Shown here: positions 15,509 to 24,027 of the stretch, piece after piece
How positions within the stretch are numbered: the first letter of the stretch is position 1
Layout: every line of letters begins with the position of its first letter
Virus record (IMG/VR): IMGVR_UViG_3300048586_000404
Coordinates: 1-24,611 of that record
Strand: one strand, 5' to 3'
Length of the DNA stretch: 24,611 nucleotides
Origin: a virus
Program-made: the position numbers and the translations under genes
Notes under the pieces: generated by a model
The model's database searches: none
The model's input: only the letters and a program-made list of their open reading frames with translations
What the model was told of the DNA's origin: nothing

Positions 15509-15548
15509 CAGCCCCGGATAGCCTCGGATGATTAAGGGCTGGGGGCTG
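15509..15548. repeat. Inverted repeat upstream of the helicase operon
   Basis: CAGCCCC (15509-15515) and GGGGCTG (15542-15548) are perfect inverted arms 26 nt apart, with a second nested GGGCT at 15536-15540 that can also pair with AGCCC. It lies between the degenerate minus-strand frame and the promoter-like sequence at 15596. It may be an operator for the HTH protein encoded next door, or a bidirectional transcription barrier; there is no T-run. Positions 15434-15508 show nothing else I can support. Confidence 0.3.
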
Positions 15549-15595
15549 ACATGCCCCTGTCAGTGGCGCCCGGTAGACTTTGCGCTCGCGCGGCA

Positions 15596-15624
15596 TTGAC
15601 GCCAACAGCGAATAACTGTGAAAT
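15596..15624 (+). promoter_or_regulatory. Candidate sigma70-type promoter for the HTH-helicase operon
   Basis: TTGACG (15596-15601, five of six matches to TTGACA), a 17-nt spacer, then TGAAAT (15619-15624, four of six matches to TATAAT). Transcription would start near 15631, leaving a leader of about 50 nt before the HTH gene at 15684. It is the best match in the only long non-coding interval of the window, but matches of this strength also occur by chance. Confidence 0.4.
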
Positions 15625-15683
15625 GGTCTTCCAGCTCTGCCCGGCCGGGGATGCCGGTTGGCTCTCGCGCGGAAGGAAGACTC

Positions 15684-15872
15684 ATGGCCAAGAAGGTGGC
15701 GGACGCTGTGATGACTATCGACGACCTGGCGGAGTACCTAAAGCTCTCGACGTCCACGCTCTACAAGCTGTGCGCCGAAGGGAAGGTGCCGGGACAGAAG
15801 GTGGGCCGCCACTGGCGGTTCCACAAGGACGTTATCGATCAATGGCTCGGGAAACGCCCAAAGCGCAACTAG
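15684..15872 (+). CDS. Excisionase-type helix-turn-helix DNA-binding protein
   Basis: A 62-aa protein, ATG 15684 after GGAAGGAAG. An in-frame ATG 66 nt upstream lacks a ribosome site. It shows the whole excisionase/MerR-type winged HTH: TIDDLAEYLKLSTSTLYKLC (helix-turn-helix), then GKVPGQKVGRHWRFHKDVID (wing) and a basic end QWLGKRPKRN. Such proteins bind DNA as small helix-turn-helix units and act as regulators or recombination directionality factors. Here it is the first gene of an operon with two helicases and a methylase, 113 nt before the first helicase gene, so a regulator or a DNA-targeting subunit of that system is more likely than a phage excisionase; no integrase is visible nearby. 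Confidence 0.88.
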   Translation: MAKKVADAVMTIDDLAEYLKLSTSTLYKLCAEGKVPGQKVGRHWRFHKDVIDQWLGKRPKRN

Positions 15873-15985
15873 AAAGATGGGTACGACATGATCCGACGTC
15901 CAATATGCGCGACACCCCTGTGCGAGCGACCCGGTTCACTGGGAACGGTCGGACCTGCGATTACCACCGCGCGAGGGGCTCTGGC

Positions 15986-18900
15986 ATGAACGTCTTCGAC
16001 ACCCACGCCAAGATTGTAGGTGATTACGCGAGCTACATCCGAAGCTTCATCAACATTGCCGACCCGGCGATCAGCCAGACGGTTGACGCAGCGCTCGCCG
16101 AAGGAAAGCTTTGGCCGCAACCTCTCCTTCAGTTCAACCCATCCTACGCGATGGCCGGAAGCGTTGCTCAGATCGTCCAGTCGGGCGTGCTTCACGAATC
16201 CGTCACGGACATCTTCAGGGGCTACTCCCTCTACCGGCATCAGCTGGAGGCGATCAAACTTGGCACCGCCGGCCAAGACTTCGTCGTGACCTCCGGAACG
16301 GGGTCCGGCAAATCACTCACGTACATCGCTTCCATCTTCCACCACCTTCTGTGCGAACCGCTGTCAAAAGGCGTGACGGCCGTTGTCGTCTATCCGATGA
16401 ACGCCTTGATCAACTCGCAGACGAACGAGTTCAAAACATACAAGGACAATTACGAGAAGACCACCGGACGCGACTTCCCCATCACGTTTGGCCAGTACAC
16501 AGGCCAGGAGAAGGAGGAGGTACGCAAGAACCTGCGTGAGAATCCGCCGCACGTCTTGCTGACAAACTACATGATGCTCGAGCTCCTGCTGACGCGGGTG
16601 CAGGAGCGGCCAATCCGTGACGCCATCTACGATGACCTTCGCTTCTTGGTCTTCGATGAGCTTCACACGTACCGTGGGCGGCAGGGCGCTGACGTCGCTA
16701 TGTTGATCCGCCGTATTCGCGCGCAATGCAAGCAGCACTCCACATGCATCGGCACATCGGCGACGATGGTGTCAGTCGGAAGTCTGGCGTCACAGCGTGA
16801 GCAGGTTGCCCAGGTCGCCACCACCATCTTTGGGCGTCGGTTTCGTCCAGATCAGGTCGTGAACGAGACGCTTACGCGCTCACTCGCGTACTCGGGTGCG
16901 CTCCCGGATCAGCAATCCCTCGCCCACGCCATCGACAGCGGCATAGATACTGGAAGCGGTGAGGCGAGCCTTCGTTCGCATCCGGTGGCAATATGGTTGG
17001 AGAACCGGGTCGCTCTTGAGGAACGTGAGGGCGAGCTGGTCCGCCGCAGGCCCCTTCGAATTGGTGAAGTGGTGTCCGCCCTCTCCGCGGACTCAGGTAG
17101 GCCTGAGCGGGCCTGTCACGATCATCTCGCGCAGGTGCTGCTCTGGATCAGCACGATCAACCAGAAACTCCGGAGCACCGGATCGCGCTATACGATTCTG
17201 CCGTTCAAACTGCACCAGTTCATTGCCCAGACTGGTTCCGTCTATACCACGTTGGACCAAGACGACAATCGGTTCATCACGCTGGAACCTGGCATATACA
17301 AGCAGGATGAGAAGAACAAGAAGCCGATCTTCCCGAACGTCTTCAGCCGCGCCACAGGTCACCCGTTCATCTGCGTGACGCGCAACGGAGACATGCTCGA
17401 ACCGCGCGAATTCCGCGAGAGTTCCGATGAAGAAGACGGCGTGACTGATGGCTACCTGATTGTCGGCGAAGAGGTATGGGACCCGGAGAATGATCTTGAG
17501 TACCTGCCTGAAGCGTGGCTTCGCACCAACAAAAGCGGCACGTTCCCCGACACGAAAAAGGCCAAGCTGTTCCCGACCAAGATCTTCTTCGACGAGTATG
17601 GCAACTGCTCGGATACCCAGCCGATGAAATTCTGGGGCTGGTTCATGCGCGCGCCATTGCTCTTCGATCCCACGGGCGGTGTCTTCTTCGACACGAAAAC
17701 CAACGAGGGCACGAAGCTCACGAAACTGGGAAGCGAAGGCCGCAGTACGTCAACCACCATTGCCGCCTTTTCCATCCTCAATCAACTGCATGATGCAGGC
17801 TATCACGCCAGAGACCAGAAACTGCTAAGCTTTACAGATAATCGCCAGGATGCCGCGCTGCAAGCGGGTCATTTCAACGACTTCGTGCAGGTGGTCCAGT
17901 TCCGCGCAGGCGTCCACAAAGCGCTTGCCGCCGCTCCCAGCCATACGCTGACATACGCCAACATCGGCGAGGCTGTCTTCAAGGCGCTAGCTTTGCCGTT
18001 TTGTGACTACGGGAATCGGGCGGAGGAGCCTACGATCGCGACCGTGCGCCGGAGCTACGAGCAGACGCTCCAGGCCTACCTTTTCTACCGAGCCGTCTCC
18101 GACCTGCGTCGCAGTTGGCGGATTGTCCTTCCCAATCTCGAACAGTGCGGTCTGCTAACCATCGACTACCTGGACCTCGACGAGATCGCGAGGGAGGAGA
18201 CATTGTGGGCAGATATGCCCCTTGTGTGCGACCTTCCCTCCGCCGAGCGGCGTGCTTTTCTTACGACGATTCTCGACTTCTTCCGGCTGGAGTACGCACT
18301 CCACAGCGAGAACTTCCTTACGCCAACGCGTCTGAAGGAGTATGAGAAGCATTTTCGTGAGCAGTTGAAGGCGCCGTGGACCCTCGACCGCGACGAGGAC
18401 TTGCGCGAGCCATGCGTCATCCGCTTCGAGCCGCTTCACAGGTCGGCAAGGCTGTTCTCGAAGAGCATGGGGCCAGCCAGCGCACTCGGGAAATACATCA
18501 AGCACGCTGCAAATCAGATGGGATTCGACCTTGATGCCCTCCGGGGTGATCACTATCGCGAGTTCATCTTGAAGCTCATGCGGAAGCTCAAGGAGGCGGA
18601 TTACCTTGTTGAGCAGACGGCGCGAAGCGACAAAAACACGGAAGTGTCGATCTTTAGACTTCGCATCGAGAAACTCTTATGGCGTCTCGGCGACGGAGTA
18701 ACCGCGGTGCCCGACGTCATCAAGCGCCGATCCTATAAGGACCAGCGACCGAAGCCCAATGAGTTCTTCCGGGACATGTATCGGCGGGACTTCTCCCAGG
18801 CTAAGAGGCTCCGTGCGGAGGATCACACGGGCCAGCTCAACGTGGAGAATCGGCAGGACCGCGAGGATCGCTTCCGCGCGGACTGGTTCCTTGATGCGGC

Positions 18901-21157
18901 GAAGATGCAGCCTGATGAAGCCAGGATTCGCAGTGATTCGATCAGTGCGTTGTTCTGCTCCCCAACGATGGAACTGGGCATCGACATCGGTGGCCTGAGC
19001 GTGGTCCACATGCGGAACGCACCCCCGAACGCGGCCAACTACGCGCAGCGTTCGGGGCGGGCTGGACGCAGTGGCCAGGGGGCCTTGGTTTTTACCTACT
19101 GCTCCAGCTACTCACCGCACGACCGCCACTATTTCCAGCAGCAGGCCGACCTTGTCGCCGGCACGGTTCAAGCACCCAGGCTTGACCTGTGCAACCGCGA
19201 ACTGCTCTTAACGCACCTGAACGCGCTGGCCATCAGCGAAATTGGCTTGCCGAGCATCGAGTCGCACCAGGGCGAGAGGCCATCGCTCATGCGATTGGTC
19301 GTTGATGACAATGACGTGATGCCCTTGGCTCCCGGCGTCCGCGACGGCCTGCAGATCACGCCGGCGACGTATGGCACGCTGAAGGCAACGTTTCGAAGGG
19401 TGATCAAGGATTTCGAGATCGACCTTCAGGCACGCGCCAGTACTTGGTATTCGGAGGACTGGCTTGACCAGAATCTGGGCAAGCTCGCGGACCATCTCAA
19501 CGCTTCGATGACGCGTTGGCGGCGCCTGTATCGCTCCGCTCGTTCACTTCTTACGCGGGCAACGCAACCGATCGAGAGCGGCCGGCTCACCGTTGGAAGC
19601 GACGAGTACAAGAAGCACAAGCGCCACCAAGACCAAGCCAACCGCCAACTCAATCTGCTTCGGAACGACCTCGGCGGGGCCGACGAGCTGTCCGAGTTCT
19701 ACCCGTATCGCTACCTTGCATCCGAGGGTTTTCTACCGGGCTACAACTTCACCCGGCTTCCCCTTCGAATATTCGTGCCCACGGGCAACACGACAGGGGA
19801 GTTCATCTCCAGGCCACGATCCATCGCGCTACGCGAGTTCGGCCCGCTCAATGTCATCTACCACAACGGGCGGAAGTACCGCGTGTCCCAGTTGGTTGTG
19901 CAGGACGCGGAGTCTTCGCTCACGGAAGCGAAGATCAGCATCAAGGCCGGATACTACCTCGCCGGAGAGCAGAAGGACTTGGAGATTTGTCCGTTCTCGG
20001 GGGCAAACCTCGGCGACAATGCCAACAAGGCACACATTCATGATCTCCTCGAGATGGCCGAGTCTCGCGCGGAGGAGGTCGACAGAATTTCCTGCGAGGA
20101 GGAGGAACGCCTTTCCCGCGGCTTTGACGTCCAGACCTACTTCGCGGTTGACGGCGGGCATTTGGACCGCGTCCGTAAGGCGGTGGCGCGATCCAGTGAG
20201 GCACGCCTGCTGAACCTACGATACATTCCCGCCGCCCGGCTTGTGCATGTGAACAACCAGTGGCGGGCGCAGAAGACCGAGGGCTTTCCAATTGGCCTGA
20301 CGTCTGGCGACTGGCGAAGTTCCATGCCGGAGCCGGAGGACAATCCGCGTGAAGACTTCCGATTAGTCAGGCTCTGGACCTCGAACCTCGCCGACGCCCT
20401 CTACATCGAGCCGATTCAACCGCTAGGATTGAAGCCCGAAGGCGTGATCACGCTGCAACACGCGCTGAAGCGTGCCATCGAGCAGGTCTTCCAAGTGGAA
20501 CCCAGCGAGATCGGCGTGGTGACGGTGGGAGATCCTCAAGCGCCGAACATCCTCCTTTACGAGGCTGCTGAGGGCAGCCTCGGCATCCTATCGCAATTCG
20601 TCGACGACGTGCAGACCTTCCGCAAGGTGGTTGAAGCGGCGAAGGCGATTTGCCGATTTGACGACCCACAGTACCTCGCCCCTGCGTCCTACGACGATCT
20701 GTTGAGCTACTATAACCAGCGGGACCACAAGGTCATCGACCGCTTCCTTATCCGGGACGCACTCGACAAGCTCGCCTTGTGCCTGGTCGAAATCCACACC
20801 AATCCAGGGTTCAGGGATTACGAGGAGCAGTACCAGTCCATGCTGCGGCAACTCGATCCCAACTCGTCCACGGAGCGGGCCTTCATCCAGTACTTGTACG
20901 AGAATGGCTTGCGGCTGCCGGATGCCGCCCAAAAACGAGTCGACGGCATCTATTGCCAGCCAGACTTCTATTACGAGCCGCGCTTTTGGGTCTTCTGTGA
21001 CGGTTCTCCACATGACGACCAGGCCGTACGCGAGCGTGATGAGAGCCAAAGGCAAGCCATCATCGCTCGTGGCGACGAGGTGTGGTCTTGGCACTACCGT
21101 CAAGACTTGGCGACCCGGATCGCTCTGCGATCCGACATATTCAGGAAGGTCCGATGA
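15986..21157 (+). CDS. Giant DEAD/DEAH helicase with DUF1998 region and C-terminal nuclease-like region
   Basis: A 1723-aa putative defence helicase. ATG 15986 is chosen: AGGGG lies just upstream and MNVFDTHAKIVGDYASYIRS is a typical family start; the frame is open back to 15551 but there overlaps the HTH gene. RecA1: Walker A TSGTGSGKS (about 102-110), FDELH (223-227), SAT (258-260). RecA2: SFTDNR (615-620), MELGIDI (995-1001), QRSGRAGR (1021-1028), with about 370 residues inserted between the first two. A DUF1998-like region follows: GVITLQHALKRA (from 1486), YEAAEGSLG (1525-1533), YDDLLSYYNQ (1569-1578), without the usual Cys residues. The last 65 residues (PDFYY 1659-1663, FCDGSPH 1670-1676, then R-x-R-D and GDEVWSWHY) resemble a VSR/DUF559-type PD-(D/E)XK nuclease. 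Overall it is like MrfA/DrmA-B or Druantia DruE. It overlaps the SNF2 gene by ATGA. Confidence 0.85.
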   Translation: MNVFDTHAKIVGDYASYIRSFINIADPAISQTVDAALAEGKLWPQPLLQFNPSYAMAGSVAQIVQSGVLHESVTDIFRGYSLYRHQLEAIKLGTAGQDFVVTSGTGSGKSLTYIASIFHHLLCEPLSKGVTAVVVYPMNALINSQTNEFKTYKDNYEKTTGRDFPITFGQYTGQEKEEVRKNLRENPPHVLLTNYMMLELLLTRVQERPIRDAIYDDLRFLVFDELHTYRGRQGADVAMLIRRIRAQCKQHSTCIGTSATMVSVGSLASQREQVAQVATTIFGRRFRPDQVVNETLTRSLAYSGALPDQQSLAHAIDSGIDTGSGEASLRSHPVAIWLENRVALEEREGELVRRRPLRIGEVVSALSADSGRPERACHDHLAQVLLWISTINQKLRSTGSRYTILPFKLHQFIAQTGSVYTTLDQDDNRFITLEPGIYKQDEKNKKPIFPNVFSRATGHPFICVTRNGDMLEPREFRESSDEEDGVTDGYLIVGEEVWDPENDLEYLPEAWLRTNKSGTFPDTKKAKLFPTKIFFDEYGNCSDTQPMKFWGWFMRAPLLFDPTGGVFFDTKTNEGTKLTKLGSEGRSTSTTIAAFSILNQLHDAGYHARDQKLLSFTDNRQDAALQAGHFNDFVQVVQFRAGVHKALAAAPSHTLTYANIGEAVFKALALPFCDYGNRAEEPTIATVRRSYEQTLQAYLFYRAVSDLRRSWRIVLPNLEQCGLLTIDYLDLDEIAREETLWADMPLVCDLPSAERRAFLTTILDFFRLEYALHSENFLTPTRLKEYEKHFREQLKAPWTLDRDEDLREPCVIRFEPLHRSARLFSKSMGPASALGKYIKHAANQMGFDLDALRGDHYREFILKLMRKLKEADYLVEQTARSDKNTEVSIFRLRIEKLLWRLGDGVTAVPDVIKRRSYKDQRPKPNEFFRDMYRRDFSQAKRLRAEDHTGQLNVENRQDREDRFRADWFLDAAKMQPDEARIRSDSISALFCSPTMELGIDIGGLSVVHMRNAPPNAANYAQRSGRAGRSGQGALVFTYCSSYSPHDRHYFQQQADLVAGTVQAPRLDLCNRELLLTHLNALAISEIGLPSIESHQGERPSLMRLVVDDNDVMPLAPGVRDGLQITPATYGTLKATFRRVIKDFEIDLQARASTWYSEDWLDQNLGKLADHLNASMTRWRRLYRSARSLLTRATQPIESGRLTVGSDEYKKHKRHQDQANRQLNLLRNDLGGADELSEFYPYRYLASEGFLPGYNFTRLPLRIFVPTGNTTGEFISRPRSIALREFGPLNVIYHNGRKYRVSQLVVQDAESSLTEAKISIKAGYYLAGEQKDLEICPFSGANLGDNANKAHIHDLLEMAESRAEEVDRISCEEEERLSRGFDVQTYFAVDGGHLDRVRKAVARSSEARLLNLRYIPAARLVHVNNQWRAQKTEGFPIGLTSGDWRSSMPEPEDNPREDFRLVRLWTSNLADALYIEPIQPLGLKPEGVITLQHALKRAIEQVFQVEPSEIGVVTVGDPQAPNILLYEAAEGSLGILSQFVDDVQTFRKVVEAAKAICRFDDPQYLAPASYDDLLSYYNQRDHKVIDRFLIRDALDKLALCLVEIHTNPGFRDYEEQYQSMLRQLDPNSSTERAFIQYLYENGLRLPDAAQKRVDGIYCQPDFYYEPRFWVFCDGSPHDDQAVRERDESQRQAIIARGDEVWSWHYRQDLATRIALRSDIFRKVR

Positions 21158-24027
21158 CCACGCTCCTCCAGCCAGGCAAACTCGTCTCACTGCGCGGTCG
21201 CGAATGGGTTGTCCTTCCTTCCGATGACCCAGATTTGCTCATCGTGAAGCCGCTGGGCGGCTCAGATGAGGAGACCGCCGGCATCTATCTACCGCTACAG
21301 ATAGAGGCCGATCAGCCACGCGATGCGTGCTTCCCGCCGCCCGCGCCGGCAGATTTGGGCGATGTCAGCACTGCTCGACTGCTCTACGACTCTGCGCGGC
21401 TTGCGTTCCGCAACGGCGCTGGCCCGTTCCGTGCGCTGGCGAAGCTGTCTTTCCGACCTCGTGCCTACCAGATTGTTCCGCTGACCATGGCGCTGCGCCA
21501 GGACGTTGTGCGTCTGCTCATTGCGGATGACGTCGGTGTCGGCAAGACCATTGAGGCGTTGCTCGTGGTGCGCGAGCTGTTGGAGCGGCGCAAGATCAAG
21601 CGCTTCGCCGTGGTCTGTCTGCCACATCTCTGCGACCAGTGGCAGGAGGAGATTCGCTCGAAGCTCGACATCGAGGCTGTGATCATTCGCTCCAGCACAC
21701 AAGCCCGGCTTGACCGCCAGATTCAGGGCGATGCAAGTGTTTACGACTACTACCCCTACCAGATCGTCAGCATCGACTTCATCAAATCCGACGTAAGGCG
21801 GGACGTCTTTATCGAACAGTGCCCCGAACTTGTGATCGTTGACGAGACCCACACCTGCGCCCGCCCAACCGGCGCTTCGGCCGCACAGCAGCAGCGCTAT
21901 CACCTTGTCAGCAGAATCGCCGCGAAGGCTCGGCAGCATCTCGTTCTCCTGACCGCCACACCCCACAGCGGCAAGCCGGAGGAATTTCAGTCGTTGCTAG
22001 GGCTTCTCCGCCCCGAGTACGAGGCGATTGACCTTCCCACTTCGACGCAGTCGCAGCGCCGCGAGCTTGCCCAGCACTTCGTTCAGCGGAAACGCGCCGA
22101 TGTGGAAAAGTGGATGGACGAAGACACGCCCTTCCCGAAGCGCGAAGCGTTCGAGTGGCCGTATGACCTGTCGCGCGAGTACGCCGGGTTCTTCGACGAC
22201 ATCCTCGAGTTCGCGCGGAAGCTGGTGGTGTCGGACGGTTCCAGCCGGAGATCCAAACGCGTTCACTACTGGACCGCGCTGGCTCTTCTGCGTGGCGTCA
22301 TGTCGAGCCCCGATGCGGGCGTGAAGATGCTCAATACCCGCCTGGACAAACTCGCGGCAGCGGCCAGCGAGGGGGATGCCTCGGCAAACGATAACACCGA
22401 GCCCGAAGGCGAGAACCCCGTCCGTGACCTCGACTTCGGCTTTGAGGGTGACAACACGCCCACACAGGTTATTGAGCAGGGCGATTGGAGCGATCACCAA
22501 CGGCGGCAGTTGCGGCAATTCGCCGAGCGTCTGGAACGTCTTGGCGACATTCAGCATGACCACAAACTACTCGCGGCTGCCCTCGTGCTGGAAGAGTGGC
22601 TCAAACACGGCTTCAAACCAGTCGTGTTCTGCCGGTACATCGAGACGGCGAACTACCTCGGCAAACACCTAGAATCGGCGCTGCGTGGGAAGTTCCCCAG
22701 GCTTGATCTGCGCGTGGTGACCAGCGAGCTTCCCGACGACCTCCGCAAGCAGCGCATCGCGGAAATGGCCGGCGACAAGCCCCGCATCCTCATCGCCACG
22801 GACTGTCTCAGCGAGGGCATCAACCTTCAGGAATCGTTTACCGGCGTCCTGCATTACGACCTGCCGTGGAATCCCAACCGCCTGGAGCAGCGCGAGGGCC
22901 GGGTGGATCGTTTCGGCCAGAAGGCGCCGGAGGTGAAGGCATGCCTCCTTTATGGCTCGGACAATCCGATTGACGGCATCGTGCTCGATGTGCTGCTGCG
23001 CAAGGTGCGCGAGATAAAGCGGGCCACCGGTATCAACGTCCCGTTTCCCGAAGATTCGCAGAGCATCATCGACACCATCACCCAGGCGTTGCTCCTCAAC
23101 CCCGACCGCCGCATCGAAGGCAAACGCAGGGCAAACGAGCCGACGCTCTTTGACTTCCCCGAGTTTCCCGAGGCTGCCGCCGCCAAGGCCAACGTTACAC
23201 GCAAAATTGACGAGGCAGCAGAACGCGAGAAGACCTCGCGCAGCATCTTCGCGCAGAACGCGATCAAGGCACAGGACATCGCCGAGGACCTGAAAGTCGT
23301 GGACGAGGCCATCGGGAACCCACGGGCCGTGGAGGATTTCGTCACGGCCGCTCTCGCCGGGCTGTTTGGCGTACAGATTACCCAGGAACGCGACGGCCAC
23401 GGCATCGTTACGGGCAATCTTCCGCCCCAACTCGTTGATCTGCTGCCCCCCGGTCGCGTGGTGAAGGTGAGCTTCGAGTCTCCCACGCCCGAGGGCTACC
23501 ACTACCTGGGCCGCAACCACCGGTTCGTCGAGCAGCTTTGCCAGTTGGTCATGGCCAATACCCTGGCCCGCCAGGACAAGCGTGCCGCGCGAGCCGCTGT
23601 GATCCGCACCAAGCAGGTCACCAAGAAGACGACGTTGCTCCTGTTCCGCTGCCGCAACGTCATTGAGCAGGGCAAGGGTGGGCACCAGATCGTCGCTGAA
23701 GAGATGCTGCTGTGGGGCTGGCGCGGCACCCCCGGCCAGAAGGAATTCCTCGAACATGCCGAGGCCAAGGATCTGCTGGCTGCGGCGCGGGCATCCAGCG
23801 ACCTCTCCCCCCAGTCTCGTGCCAACTTCCTTGAAAACGAGCTCAAGCTCATCGGGAAGCTAGACGCCGAGTTCGCCACCATCGCCGAGGAGCAGTCCAA
23901 GCGGCTGGTCGCGGCCCACGAGCGATTCAGCGCACTGATGGACAGGCAGAAGTTCCAAGTTGTCTACCCCGTCCTACCTATGGACCTGCTGGGCCTCTAC
24001 ATCCTTCTGCCGGAGGCCGCATCGTGA
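21154..24027 (+). CDS. SNF2/RapA-type helicase, DrmD-like
   Basis: A 957-aa SF2 ATPase starting at ATG 21154, in the ATGA overlap, with AGGAAGG upstream; the same frame is open back to 21082 but that lies inside the helicase gene. Motifs: Walker A ADDVGVGKT (124-132), DETH (230-233), LLTATPHSG (265-273), then in the second RecA lobe VVFCRYIETANYL, ILIATDCLSEGINL and motif VI QREGRVDRFGQ (579-589). These are SNF2/HepA-like. After the core come a charged region (IDEAAEREKTSRSIFAQNAI) and a helical C-terminus. In class 1 DISARM, the SNF2-like DrmD is encoded directly before the adenine methylase DrmMI, exactly the order here. It probably remodels or translocates on DNA for the system. It overlaps the next gene by GTGA. 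Confidence 0.88.
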   Translation: MTTLLQPGKLVSLRGREWVVLPSDDPDLLIVKPLGGSDEETAGIYLPLQIEADQPRDACFPPPAPADLGDVSTARLLYDSARLAFRNGAGPFRALAKLSFRPRAYQIVPLTMALRQDVVRLLIADDVGVGKTIEALLVVRELLERRKIKRFAVVCLPHLCDQWQEEIRSKLDIEAVIIRSSTQARLDRQIQGDASVYDYYPYQIVSIDFIKSDVRRDVFIEQCPELVIVDETHTCARPTGASAAQQQRYHLVSRIAAKARQHLVLLTATPHSGKPEEFQSLLGLLRPEYEAIDLPTSTQSQRRELAQHFVQRKRADVEKWMDEDTPFPKREAFEWPYDLSREYAGFFDDILEFARKLVVSDGSSRRSKRVHYWTALALLRGVMSSPDAGVKMLNTRLDKLAAAASEGDASANDNTEPEGENPVRDLDFGFEGDNTPTQVIEQGDWSDHQRRQLRQFAERLERLGDIQHDHKLLAAALVLEEWLKHGFKPVVFCRYIETANYLGKHLESALRGKFPRLDLRVVTSELPDDLRKQRIAEMAGDKPRILIATDCLSEGINLQESFTGVLHYDLPWNPNRLEQREGRVDRFGQKAPEVKACLLYGSDNPIDGIVLDVLLRKVREIKRATGINVPFPEDSQSIIDTITQALLLNPDRRIEGKRRANEPTLFDFPEFPEAAAAKANVTRKIDEAAEREKTSRSIFAQNAIKAQDIAEDLKVVDEAIGNPRAVEDFVTAALAGLFGVQITQERDGHGIVTGNLPPQLVDLLPPGRVVKVSFESPTPEGYHYLGRNHRFVEQLCQLVMANTLARQDKRAARAAVIRTKQVTKKTTLLLFRCRNVIEQGKGGHQIVAEEMLLWGWRGTPGQKEFLEHAEAKDLLAAARASSDLSPQSRANFLENELKLIGKLDAEFATIAEEQSKRLVAAHERFSALMDRQKFQVVYPVLPMDLLGLYILLPEAAS

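Noticed and set aside
15408-15605. 65-codon minus-strand open frame upstream of the degenerate gene
   Set aside because: No recognisable features; it crosses the ribosome site and start region of the better-supported frame.
15122-15683. tRNA-like attachment site, CRISPR array or intrinsic terminator in the boundary
   Set aside because: No tRNA fold, no regularly spaced direct repeats and no hairpin followed by a T-run could be found.
15684-15872. The HTH protein as phage excisionase (Xis)
   Set aside because: The fold fits, but no integrase or attachment site is visible and the gene leads a helicase operon, so a role in that operon is preferred.
15551-15985. N-terminal extension of the giant helicase
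   Set aside because: The frame is open but reads low-quality Arg/Gly-rich sequence, overlaps the HTH gene in another frame, and the family-like N-terminus begins at 15986.
22669-23757. Long minus-strand open frame inside the SNF2 gene
   Set aside because: The + strand carries SNF2 motifs VI and downstream conserved sequence through this stretch.
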